Below are positions 11,471 through 22,400 of a DNA stretch of 64,000 nucleotides, one piece after another. The notes beneath the pieces are model-generated. The model ran no database searches. It worked only from the letters and a program-made list of their open reading frames with translations, and had not been told where the DNA came from. A program made the translations under genes and the position numbers. Origin of the DNA: Panagrolaimus kolymaensis (Eukaryota > Nematoda > Chromadorea > Rhabditida > Panagrolaimidae); assembly GCA_028622995.1 (NCBI GenBank), contig JAJQJQ010000013.1:2170001-2234000 (forward strand), read 5' to 3'. Positions within the stretch are counted from its first letter, which is position 1; every line of letters begins with the position of its first letter.

Positions 11471-13831
11471 AGAACCATGAGTTTTTGAGCATTGATATTG
11501 TTTATCAGGAGTTTCCATTCGAACATTTTGTTTTTCTTTGTTTGACGAATCAGCACGAGCAGCAGCATCTACGCTATCATTTTCTTTACTTTTAAGATTG
11601 CTATGGTTTACTTTGAAACGCAAGAACAAAATTTTCTTTTCCACATGTGGTTTCTTTAACCTTCTTTTTGGTTTATTTGGTTCATCGGTAGCTTCGGTTA
11701 AACTATCCAATAAACTTCTAGCCCTTTCGTCCGTTTCTTTATTACACGAACTTTCTTTAGCAGCTTGTTCAGCAGAGAGTGTACAAGGTTGTTCATGTAC
11801 ATGGCCTATTTTGCTATATTTAGCAGGTAATGTGTCTGCATCCACATTCAGGTCTTCATACCGTGAATTTTCCTTTTCCACCTCGCCGTCAGAAGAACTA
11901 TGGTCTTCGTACATCCAATCATGTTGAATAATTTCATTCCTTTTTAACGGGAAAGCTTTTCCAATTACTTGGTTCTTCTGTAATACTTGTCTTTCTTCAG
12001 AAAGATTAGAATACAAAATAGAGGTATATCCTTGTTGAACATGCCTTATTGAACTCAGTTTAACTTTGTTCAAGTTATTCGTTATCCTTGCTGGACCTTG
12101 AATAAGCGGAGCCAAAACTCTTATTTTTGCGACAGAGTTTGGTGGGACGAAGACATCCTCAGCAACTCTGATATCACAATCATTAAAGACATTAGCTTGT
12201 TTCACTTTATCTTGCTTTTCATTAGCTTGCTTTACCATGAAAGTACGAGAGATCATCTTGTTATCTCTTTCATTATCCTTGTTTCCATTCACGCCGGTGT
12301 TGTAATTGTTGTTACGTCCGTCTGAATTTTGGTGATGATTTGCGTTGCTATTACCATCGTTTCTTTGATAGGTTTGCCGCTTATTAACATCAAATTGTTC
12401 GTTGTACCTTGGCTTTGCAGTAAGTTTACGAGTTATTTCAGTGCTTAATACGAGCTCTTTCAAATATAAGTACGATTCAGCACTTTGGGTGATAACGATG
12501 TTATAATACGACATATCATGGTCGTTTTGAGTTATACGAACTAGAATTTTCTTCAATTCCTTGTCTGCATCTTCTTTATCACCAGCAAAAGCTTCTGCAA
12601 CTTTGTTTTCAACTTCACGAAGAAAATCACTGTAGCTTTGACCAAAGGGTTTTCTCATTCGATCAAGGCCAGCACGAGCGGTTAACATACTTATTGAATT
12701 TTCCGACCCGAGAGCATTAAGCAAATGGCTCTTTACCTTTCCATAATCATGCGATTGTGCATAAATGTTGTAATGATGTTGCAACAAATCCGAAGGCAAA
12801 TAATGTGCTAAAAGTTCAGCTTTATCATCAGCAAGAATTCCGTTTCGATCTGTTGAAGATTCGAAAGTCACAAGGTAACGTTCAAGTTCACCACGAGTTT
12901 TGCCTGTGAATCTTGAAGGCATCGGCCAATTAGGGCGCACTTGTTTTACAACAGTAGTTCGATCAGAATGTGAAACATGAGGTTCGCTTTTGGGAATCAT
13001 GTTTACATCATTAAACTTTGGTGATACTTTCATATCTGCAAATGAGTTTTCGAGGTGAAATGGTGGAGTTTTATTACCAGCTTTATAAATTTCATGATGA
13101 AACTCAGCTTTAGGAACTTGTTCAGTTGCTTTTGCAGATAACTTCCAAATGTTTACTTCAGTCAAAAGATTATGATTATCTTTTTGCAATGAGGCCATCT
13201 TATAAGAAAGATCACGTACATTTTCACAACCCCAAAAAGCGAGATCGAACTTTTCAGCAAGTCCAACTTTTGGTTCATGAGTTGAGTTTTCAATTTGACT
13301 CATAAGCTCATTAATCTTTTGTTGTTTGGCATTATTATAGTCAATCAATGCAGAAGTTTCTTCTTGGTAATTTTCAAGCTTTTCTATGCCATCAAGAACC
13401 CAATCTCCCAAAACTGCAGTTTTTCCAACAAGTAGCTGTTCAAGCACTTGCATCAAATCATTATCAATCTGATACCTCCGATGATTGATTGCTGCTAAAG
13501 CTTCGTTTGCTTTGTTAATGCTAGCTGACAACTCGATATAACAGTCTTTGCTTGTTTTCAAGATCAATTCGACTTGCTTACGTTGTGTTTCACGATGTTC
13601 ATTAGCGATAGTAATGGTTTCGATAAACTCGGTTTCCTTGGTATGGCGATCATCCGCTTTGGGATTCACGACATCACCCGCGCCAACATCCAAAGCTCCT
13701 CCAAAAGTGAAGTTACCAATAGAGCCGGTGGGCCCTCCATGTCTAGTTGGGCGCATGGTATTAAAGGCAGTTGAGTTATCACCAATAGGTAACATATTTG
13801 AAGTATACATAAGTTTTCTTATATGTATCAC
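11336..13831 (-). CDS. Gag-like retroelement ORF, intact, 831 codons
   Basis: An uninterrupted ORF of this length stands out here. Its N-terminal third is predicted helical. Residues about 310-490 look like a retroelement capsid (start FTGKTRGELERYL, then LPSDLLQHHYN, LLNALG, FGQSYSDFLREVE, LVLSTEITRKL). An Asn-rich linker follows with no CCHC knuckle. Residues about 560-640 (VFVPPNSVAKIRVLAPL, NQVIGKAFPL) resemble the region around the protease in Ty3/gypsy-type polyproteins. I see no RT or integrase downstream and no LTRs. The last ~40 codons (11336-11470) are read from a foldback repeat also present at 58370-58480, so the natural C-terminus is probably lost. It could be a degenerate element or a domesticated Gag. 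Met codons at residues 1, 8 and 14 are all possible starts. Confidence 0.6.
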   Translation of the reverse strand: MIHIRKLMYTSNMLPIGDNSTAFNTMRPTRHGGPTGSIGNFTFGGALDVGAGDVVNPKADDRHTKETEFIETITIANEHRETQRKQVELILKTSKDCYIELSASINKANEALAAINHRRYQIDNDLMQVLEQLLVGKTAVLGDWVLDGIEKLENYQEETSALIDYNNAKQQKINELMSQIENSTHEPKVGLAEKFDLAFWGCENVRDLSYKMASLQKDNHNLLTEVNIWKLSAKATEQVPKAEFHHEIYKAGNKTPPFHLENSFADMKVSPKFNDVNMIPKSEPHVSHSDRTTVVKQVRPNWPMPSRFTGKTRGELERYLVTFESSTDRNGILADDKAELLAHYLPSDLLQHHYNIYAQSHDYGKVKSHLLNALGSENSISMLTARAGLDRMRKPFGQSYSDFLREVENKVAEAFAGDKEDADKELKKILVRITQNDHDMSYYNIVITQSAESYLYLKELVLSTEITRKLTAKPRYNEQFDVNKRQTYQRNDGNSNANHHQNSDGRNNNYNTGVNGNKDNERDNKMISRTFMVKQANEKQDKVKQANVFNDCDIRVAEDVFVPPNSVAKIRVLAPLIQGPARITNNLNKVKLSSIRHVQQGYTSILYSNLSEERQVLQKNQVIGKAFPLKRNEIIQHDWMYEDHSSSDGEVEKENSRYEDLNVDADTLPAKYSKIGHVHEQPCTLSAEQAAKESSCNKETDERARSLLDSLTEATDEPNKPKRRLKKPHVEKKILFLRFKVNHSNLKSKENDSVDAAARADSSNKEKQNVRMETPDKQYQCSKTHGSGGLQIWISTFRFETNETEVRFVISDLENLRVIKEKSICEIKIFR

Positions 13832-14877
13832 AATAAATAGTTAATCACAAAATAAACAATCAAATATTATCACCGAACTACTTTGAGTATGGTATAATAA
13901 TAACAACGAACTAGCGACACACAAGAAGATAATTAAATAAAGTTTATAATAAAACCAACAAACGAACAAAATAAAATAGAAAGATCAAATTCAGGACAGC
14001 AGCAACGACGATGGAGAATGATGAGTGATTGTAAAATGATGATGAATAAAATCAGCAAACAGAAGTTTATCATAGCGAAACAGTAGGCCAAGATATGGTA
14101 AATTGATAGAGGATGAAGGAGAGAATGAATGGAAGTCGTTCCATATGACAATTTCACATTAAACACTGGTCTATTTTTTAATCGAAGTTGAAAAAAAATT
14201 AACTTTATTGTGGGCCAAAAAAAATTATTACGTCTTTTACCATGAATGTTAAACGCAGTAAGTTATCTTTATTTTTTTCTTTTTCGTTTTTATTGCAGTT
14301 TATTACTGTAAACCCATATTATCAAAAGCGTTTACATGTTATTTTGGGTTTTTTTTAATTTATGCGACCAAAAACTAAAACGTACAAAATAAAATAACAA
14401 ACAAAGAAAAAAATTCTTAAGTGATTTTTAATTTTTTTTTATATTTTCTTTTGTGTTATTCTTTCAATCTAATGGATGTGTTTCATAAAATATTAAATTA
14501 TCCATACAAAACAATAAATTTCAACATCAACAAACGTGTTTAAAAAAAATGGAAGTGAAGCTCAAAAAATTAAAAATTCAAAAATATCCAAAAAAACGGG
14601 TTTTTCACAAATTGTACACATGTTGTGGCTTTAGGGGCTATTGTTATGTACCGGTAAACTCTGCACTTAATACCGTCCTACTTTGTTGAGGTTAGACGAG
14701 TCAGATGTTAAATTAACTACAGATACATTTTATAATAGACAACCATGTATATAAATAAATATATAATACAAATATAAAACATTGCATCCTACCTAACTGA
14801 TCAGATAAATGAATAATGGATTTTGAATTAATTCAAAAATAAACCTTCAAGTAGATGTATCTCCATGGTCTCCCTAG
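13832..14877. other. No gene recognised
   Basis: This is the upstream flank of the Gag-like ORF. It is A+T rich, without an LTR terminus (TG...CA), primer-binding site or recognisable repeat end. The 77-codon minus ORF at 13933-14166 has biased hydrophobic composition and no support. Confidence 0.35.
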
Positions 14878-14919
14878 GTGTCCTGTAGAGACGAACTTTT
14901 TTGTTTTGTAGCACTATAT

Positions 14920-15114
14920 AATAGTTTTCTACATTTAACGATAGGTAATGAGCCACTGATTAACCAGGCAAATGTGCCTCATGCTCTTTCAACTAACATA
15001 ATTTTTTTTCGTGGTGAGACACAATGTTATATTATAGAAAAAAGTGAATCTGCTCTAATTTTTATACCATTGGATTCGTTTCGACGAGGGGATTCAAATA
15101 ATGTATGGTTTTAA
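14920..15114 (+). pseudogene. Possible coding remnant, unidentified
   Basis: An open frame of about 60 codons ending at TAA 15112-15114 has balanced amino-acid composition and fewer A/T-run codons than chance ORFs nearby. I recognise no family. It lies near other retroelement-like scraps and could be a degraded piece of one. Confidence 0.25.
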
Positions 15115-15350
15115 GGGGTTTAACAAGTTAGACAAATAGTTATAGGTTTCTAAACTATCTAAAAGTTCGAAAAATAATATTTAAATATTGCTATTTTTCA
15201 TTATGAAATGATGAAAATATGCTTTTTTAATGCTAAATTAATAAATCAAAGATTTTGCACCGTTTATTTACTAAAGAACCAAAGAACAAAAAATGGGCGT
15301 GCTATATCGACGAATAAAAAAAATTTGACACTTATGATAAAATATTAAGG

Positions 15351-15497
15351 CGTTACATTTGATGAGAGTCGGAATGCGTCACGAGAAATCATGGTAGGTC
15401 TTGAAATCAAGATTAAATCAAAACAATTTTCAGTGGATGTAGGTGTTAAATGTGTTCGCGTCTGTGAATGTTGTGGTAAACAACATTGTGTATGAAT
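15351..15497 (+). pseudogene. Possible Cys-rich coding remnant
   Basis: A short plus-strand frame ends in a cysteine cluster, VCECCGKQHCV, before a TGA at about 15495. Its composition looks protein-like and it has no start codon context. It may be a zinc-binding fragment of a retroelement or transposase; the family is not recognised. Confidence 0.25.
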
Positions 15498-15559
15498 TAT
15501 ACTAGATGGGACTACGTCGTTAAAAGTCGTCGAAAAAAATTCTTGAAAATTAACAGTGA

Positions 15560-15738
15560 GTACCATGTGGTCAGTTTTTTGGGAGTAAAATCAATGAGAA
15601 ACCCAAATTTCCTTCTTTTTTCTAACAAAATCTTAATTCTAAGGTATAAAAAAGGTACCAAAATGATCCAAAAATCTATCCGTAAAAAAGTGGTCTATCA
15701 AATTCCAAAAAAGTATTGGACTGTTTTTTTGTGAGTGT
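15560..15738. repeat. Right end of a CACTCAC-terminated element
   Basis: The stretch AAATTCCAAAAAAGTATTGG ... TTTTTTTGTGAGTG at about 15698-15738 is the reverse complement of the left end of the insertion at 53494-54185. A related terminus occurs at about 18325-18338. No left end is visible here. Confidence 0.4.
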
Positions 15739-15918
15739 TGCCGCGCCTGTATCGTGTTGAAAAGTAACTGTATACCTGGTAACTTTAGCATCAACAATGA
15801 TTGGAGTGTGAATATGTCTTGTTTCAGCTTCAGAATCCGATTCCTGTTCTTCAATTAGATTTTGTTTTCGATGGAATCTGTTGTTTCTGTTCGATAGAAA
15901 GTATTTATACTTTTGCAA
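15676..15918 (-). pseudogene. Retropepsin-like fragment (Ty3/gypsy type)
   Basis: The frame contains VTFQHDTGAATLT, which fits the active-site motif hhxhDTGA of retroelement aspartic proteases, preceded by an acidic linker (EEQESDSEAE). It ends soon after at a stop, so only the first half of a protease is present. It lies upstream of the Gag-like ORF on the same strand, the wrong order for an intact element, so it is a separate relic. Confidence 0.4.
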
Positions 15919-16433
15919 AAATTAATTCAGTTCTCATTAATAATTTTTGTATTCTTATCATTCCTGGGCACGGTATCACGAAAATTTTTTAGATTTTGCG
16001 CTATCCAAAATGAAGCAAAGGGTTCCTCCTTTGGTTTTTCATCAAAAAAAATTTCTGAAATTTTTATAAGTACTACATGGAAAAAAAATTGCAACCAACA
16101 AAAAACAAGCAATAAACAACATTGTTAACAAGCAGCGCGCTTCGTGGCTTTATACCATACCCCCGCCCGTTTAAATAATACATCACTTTCCTTCAAAAAC
16201 ACACTTAAACATAACCTCCCGACCTCTAATAATTAGTTATAAATAGAACTTAGAACCATCTATCAATAACACTGAATGTCAATCTTTTATTAGAAAGACG
16301 CGTATTTGAATAGCTGCTTTGTACACAAAAAGAAGTGCTGATGGCACTTACATATTCAAATTTTAATAAAATAAATTTTTTGTAAAAAATTCGCGATATC
16401 ATGTATAATATAAGAATTTTTTAAAACTAGCTA

Positions 16434-16444
16434 TTTTTTAGATG
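16434..16444 (+). promoter_or_regulatory. Splice acceptor directly before the gene A start codon
   Basis: TTTTTTAG sits immediately before ATGATGG. This is the window's own acceptor consensus, yet no coding exon precedes it. It is therefore a spliced-leader acceptor or the end of a 5' UTR intron. A TATAATATAAG run at 16404-16414 is an alternative core-promoter reading. Confidence 0.5.
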
Positions 16445-19400
16445 ATGGAAAAATATTATTTCTGCATTTTACCCTTTTTTATTACACTTCTTTTTGTCAA
16501 TACTTTAGAAGGATGGGAAGCTGATGTTCCTAATAAAATTAGTAAATTTTTCAACAATTTTTATATGTTGCTCTATATGAATTAAAGCCTTTAAAAGAAA
16601 TAATACAAGATTTCTACTCAATAATTAAGAGTGTCTACCAGAATTTTTAAACCGAGTGGCATAAAAAAAATTTTTATTTTTATTTTTTGGTCCAAAACTG
16701 TTCATTAGGATATAAAAAAATTATTGGCTCCAAGCTTTTTCTCAAAAAGTGAGCAGGATATGCTAATTTTTTATATCGAAGCTAGAGGCATGCGCAACCT
16801 TTAAAAATTAGGCTTAATTCGTCCATGAAGTAAATAAATTTGATTTCTATCAAATATTAGGTAATCGAATATGGGCTTTCGAAATGTGTACTCCATATAT
16901 TTAGATATCATATGAAAATGAGGAGAAATTTGCATTTTCAAATGGATGCCATTTTTTAATCAGAACATTCACAGACCCCAGAAAAAATACCTTAAAAAAA
17001 TCACTTTGTTTATCAAAAATATGTGAACAAAAAAGATCTATTATCATTTTTAAACAAATATTCACTAATAGAAAATTCCAAAAAATTATTAAAAACAAAA
17101 AATTAATTGATTATTGCTATATCAATTTTATTTTTGAATCGAAAGTACCTTTTTAAGTTCAAAAACACTTATTTATACTATATTTAAGAGTTTTGGAAAA
17201 AATCTTGCTTTACGCGACCCGTAGGCGCAAGCCATTTAAGGAAATTAAATTTTCTTCAAATGCATATCTAAGAGCGATTTAAAAAAAAGGCTTATAAACA
17301 TACATATGTACTATACTCACAAATACTATAGATTTTGAACAATTTCTCTATAACTGTGAAAAATGCAAGAATGATAGTGATTTAAATGGCGGAGGAGTAT
17401 GGCAAAGATATGAAAAGCATCAAAACGATATCAAAAAAAATTGCTTTGATTTACAATGTCAAAATGATAAAATTAAAGACATAACTTCTAAAGATTCTGA
17501 GCTTGAAGAATTTTGTAAGTTACATTTGTAAAGCTAAAAAATATAGTATTGGGTTGTTCAATAAGTTTGCGAACCGATAAATTCGAATGGCTAACTATGA
17601 GGATGAAAGGTTTTGAAGTGCTGTTTGCTGAGTTTGTAAACGTAACAAATATGCTTCCGACGAGTGAAATAGCTTTAGATACTAGGTGGTTAATTTCGAA
17701 GTTATTTGAGGTTTTAACATTAATATGCCAATTTTTGATTGAAAAGAATTATAATTTGTTTCTTAAAACTTAAATCTGATTTGAAATGGCTAGAAAAGAT
17801 GAAATCCAATATTTTTACATTCGTACTAACAAAATTAAATCCATATTCTTGGAAAAAAATCAACATTTTTTAATTATTATATGGCTATTTTTGATCCAAA
17901 TGATGCATTCGTATATTTGCTTGTATTCATAGAGGTCATTACAAGAAAAATTTAAGATAGGTATAAAATATTTTATTATGGTATTTTTATGATAAAATCA
18001 GCTATTTTCAGCAAAAAAAAAGAAGAAAATAGTCGAAAAAAATTGAATGATGATTATAATGACAAAAAAAAGTGACCCATATCATCCAAAAACTTGGACA
18101 GACACGGACCGATGGACAAAAATAAAACTAACTTGGACAAAATGATTCTTTAATGTAGCATTAGAGGATCATTTGGCTCAAGTTTTACTTTCTCCTTTTG
18201 CTTCATGTCTGTACATGTTATAAAACATACATCAGATGACCCTCTGATGCTACATTGGAGAATCATTTTGTCCAAGTTTTATTTTTGTCCATCGGTCCGT
18301 GTCTGTCCAAGTTTTAGGATTTTTTTTCTGTGAGTGTTGGATTTCTTCTTCTCTAGCCATTTCAAATCAGATTTAAGTTTTAAGAAACAAATTATAATTC
18401 TTTTCAATCAAAAATTGGCATATTAATGTTAAAACCTCAAATAACTTCGAAATTAACCACCTAGTATCTAAAGCTGTTTCACTCGTCGGAAGCATATTTG
18501 TTGCGTCTACAAACTCAGCAAACAGCACTTCAAAACCTTTCATCCTCATAGTTAGCCATTCGAATTTATCGGTTCGCGAACTTATTGAACAACCCACTAC
18601 TAAAAAACCATTTTCCCCACCTTATAATTGATTGATATCTTGCCTCTAAATTATCAAATTTTCCATTTGGCTTACTAAAAAAAAGAGCGAAATTGACAAC
18701 AAATCGAAGACAATTCCGCCCCCATTCTGTGGATCAAAGCCGTGTGTGGCAACTGACGGGGTATCTCATATTTTGCACTGTTAGAAGTCGTTTTTTCTAA
18801 GATTCGATCATTGATGGAACATTTCAAAAAAGTCGATTTCCACGTTTTGACATTATATTTAACTACCCAGGGGTTTTCGAGGTCCCTGATCACGAATCGA
18901 AGACAGTTTTAATGATTTCAAAGCGAAAACTCGAGATCCAGATATACAACAACTAAAAATCAACTTTTTTATAACACGCTTTTTTAAAAAAGTGTCTTTA
19001 TGAAAAAAAAGTAAAAAATACGCTGATTAATTTTGTAATTGATACCAAAAATAAACGTATATCAACAAAGGGGTCAAAAGTCTATTTTAAGGTAAAAGTC
19101 GATGTTTCGCTTGGGAAAACTCGAAATTTGCTGTAGCGGGTGGGTGATTTGATTACAGATTCGAATTCCCCATGAAATTTTAAACTAGAAAATGGAAAAT
19201 GTAGAAAAAAAGCAGGCCCCCCAAAATACCATGACTCCATTAATTAATTACACCAATATGATGTATATCGACAAATAATTAATAAATACATGTAAAAAAA
19301 GTAAACTCTTAGCAAAAAACGTAGAAAAACTCATTTAATGATTTTACAAATCGATAAAACTTTATGTTGTTAAGCTTTTTGATTTTTCCAAGATTTTTAA

Positions 19401-22400
19401 AGTTTAATAGTAGCACACGAGGCTCAAAAAATTGAAAATTCTAAAAATGTGGTATTTGTTTTTAAAGCTCATTATTTCTATACCTAATTTGGGTCATATA
19501 ATGCATTTTTTCTCAAAATCGAGAAGGTAGTCGCCATGACCGTTTTCATCGATGGTCAAGTGGACGGGATATTTAAACCACATATTCAGATAGCTTTATT
19601 AAGAATAGTTATCGGTCGTTTTACCCCATATTCAACTCTCATATGGAAGTTTTCCAGTCTCAAAGCGAAAAAATCAACTTTTTTATTATGACTATTTTTA
19701 AAAATCTGGCTCGATACAAAAATCCTATAATTCATAAAAAGCTTAAATATGAAAAATCATAAAATTATATCGAGTTCAAAAAAAAGATTTGGAGGACTTT
19801 ATGAAAAAAATTGTAAAAATTTGCATATCGCCCTTATGAACTATTTTTTTTCTGACCCGTTTCTATCCCCATATTTTAACCATATGTTCTACAGACTTAT
19901 GGGATTATTTGTGATAAATATCAGAATTTTCCACTGAGGGGAAGAAAACCTTCTTGAGGGACGTGTATATTACACCAATATGAGGTATGTCAAAAGCCAT
20001 TGGAGAAGTTGCTCAAAAACCCATGTAAAAATTCCAAATTCTTTACAAAAACGTAGAATACATCCTCCTCGATTTTTGGGTAAAGTTTCATCCAACTTTG
20101 TTATGTTCGTTCCTGCGTCCCGAATTTTTGAAGGTTCACTAGTAAAACACGAAGATTTCAAAAAAACAAAAAATCCTAATAAATATGATTTTTCAAAAAC
20201 TTTTATTTTCGCTTACTCTCATCATTTCTAGACGTAATTTGGGTCGTAGAATCCGAATTTGATAATAATTTCATCACTTCACTTGCGGGTTTCTGAGTAA
20301 TGAATTTATGAAATATGCAAATTTTTATTTTGTTTTATTTGGGCGTAACTCCATTTTAAAATATAAACCCAGCGAAATGAATGCCAAATTCGGATTCTAC
20401 GACCCAAATTACGTCTAGAAATGATGAGAGTAAGCGAAAATAAAAGTTTTTTAAAAATCTCATTTTTTGGATTTTTTATTTTTTTGAAAACTTCGTATTT
20501 TACAAGTTGAACTTCAAAAATTCAGGAAACAGGAATGAACATAACAAGGTTGGATGAAACTTTACCCAAAAATCGAGGAGGATGTATTCTACGTTTTTGT
20601 AAAGAATTCGGAATTTTTACATGGGTTTTTGAGCAACTTCTCCAATGGCTTTTGACATACCTCATATTGGTGTAATATACACGTCCCTCAAGAAGGTTTT
20701 CTTCCCCTCAGTGGAAAATTCTGATATTTATCACAAATAATCCCATAAGTCTGTAGAACATATGGTTAAAATATGGGGATAGAAACGGGTCAGAAAAAAA
20801 ATAGTTCATAAGGGCGATATGCAAATTTTTACAATTTTTTTCATAAAGTCCTCCAAATCTTTTTTTTGAACTCGATATAATTTTATGATTTTTCATATTT
20901 AAGCTTTTTATGAATTATAGGATTTTTGTATCGAGCCAGATTTTTAAAAATAGTCATAATAAAAAAGTTGATTTTTTCGCTTTGAGACTGGAAAACTTCC
21001 ATATGAGAGTTGAATATGGGGTAAAACGACCGATAACTATTCTTAATAAAGCTATCTGAATATGTGGTTTAAATATCCCGTCCACTTGACCATCGATGAA
21101 AACGGTCATGGCGACTATTTTTCAATTATGCTCGAATTTGAAAAAAAATGCATTATATAAACCGAATTTGACAACCAAAAAAATATATCATAAGCTGGTT
21201 ATTGAGTTATGAAATCTTTAAATATGCAAATTTTACATAATGCTGTAACTCAATTTTAAGATTCTCAACCATAGAAACTGTTGTCAAATTCAGTTTCTAT
21301 GACCCAAATTAGGTCTAGAAATTATGAGTTTTAAAAATAAATACCACATTTTTAGAATTTTCAATTTTTTAGCTTCGTGTGCTACTATTAAACTTTAAAA
21401 ATCTGGGAAAAATCGAAAAGCTTAAAGGGAGTGTCTCAGCAAACGAGAAAACTCCTTACAGCGGGTGTTCCTAGCCCGAAAATTTTTTTTCATTGTCTCA
21501 AAAGCTTACAAAGAGCTTCAAATTTTTTGTAGCTTTTTGTAGCACTTTGTTTTTTTTTCTCAAAATGCTACAAAAAGCTACAAAAATTCGTAGCACTTTG
21601 TAAGCTTTTGAGACAAAGAACTTTCGGGCTAGGAACACCCGCTGTAGTAAAAGTTTTCTCGTTTGCTGAGACACTCCCTTTAACAACATAAAGTTTTATC
21701 GATTTGTAAAATCATTAAATGAGTTTTTCTACGTTTTTTGTAAGGATTTTGTATTTTTTATATGGAAAATGGGTGGCAGACAGCCATATAAATGACTGGT
21801 CTAGCACTGTCACTTTTCGAACCCCTTTTTAGGGCAAAAAATATAAAAAGTCTCAGAATTAGTGAAATATGAAATCCACCCCATGTAAATTCTCTCCAAA
21901 TTGGTGCTTAATCCACCCAGTTTTTTTCGAAAACTTTTTTTTGACCATGGGAATTCGCTCCCTTTTTTCAGTATATTCGGAATACCTTTTTTTCAAAGCT
22001 ATAAATCAAATTATTTCTGAGATTTTTAACTAAAGTAAAATTTTTAGACAAAGCTCGTCAAATAGTAGATAATTCAAAAAAAAATGAATTAAAGACAATA
22101 AAATTGGGATTAAAGGATTTTACAAGCAAGCTTGCCGATCTAGCAAAAAACGGAATAGCTGCCGTTAAAAAAATGCAAAAGTTGCCAGATAATTTTGGCA
22201 AAAAAGTAAATATGGGATTTAATGGCGTTAAAGTTGTTGGTGAAGCTTTAAATTTTGGAATATTTTTTTATGAGAAATTTTCAGTGAGTTTATTTTTTAT
22301 TTTATTTTTTTCACTGTGGGCCAAAGTCAGCCGTCTTTTTTCAGCCTACTTTAGTTTAAGAGAGGTATATCGAGCCTACTTGGACACCACCCTAACCCAA

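Larger units (their letters stand above)
18845..21770. mobile_element. Outer foldback element, interrupted by two later insertions
   Basis: Arms at 19286-19496 and 21158-21770 are inverted copies, and the left side continues outward to about 18845 with TTTTCGAGGTCCCTGATCAC. The apex carries the motif ACCTAATTTGGGTCATA / GACCCAAATTAGGTCTAGAA. A second foldback (19499-21155) sits in its apex and a TTAA element (21426-21679) in its right arm. The outermost right part is missing. Confidence 0.7.

Noticed and set aside
11538..11927. 129-codon plus-strand ORF
   Set aside because: It is the antisense shadow of the Gag-like ORF.
17549..18597. Two nearly identical 74-residue ORFs on opposite strands
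   Set aside because: They are the mirror-image arms of a mariner-type foldback and have no independent support.
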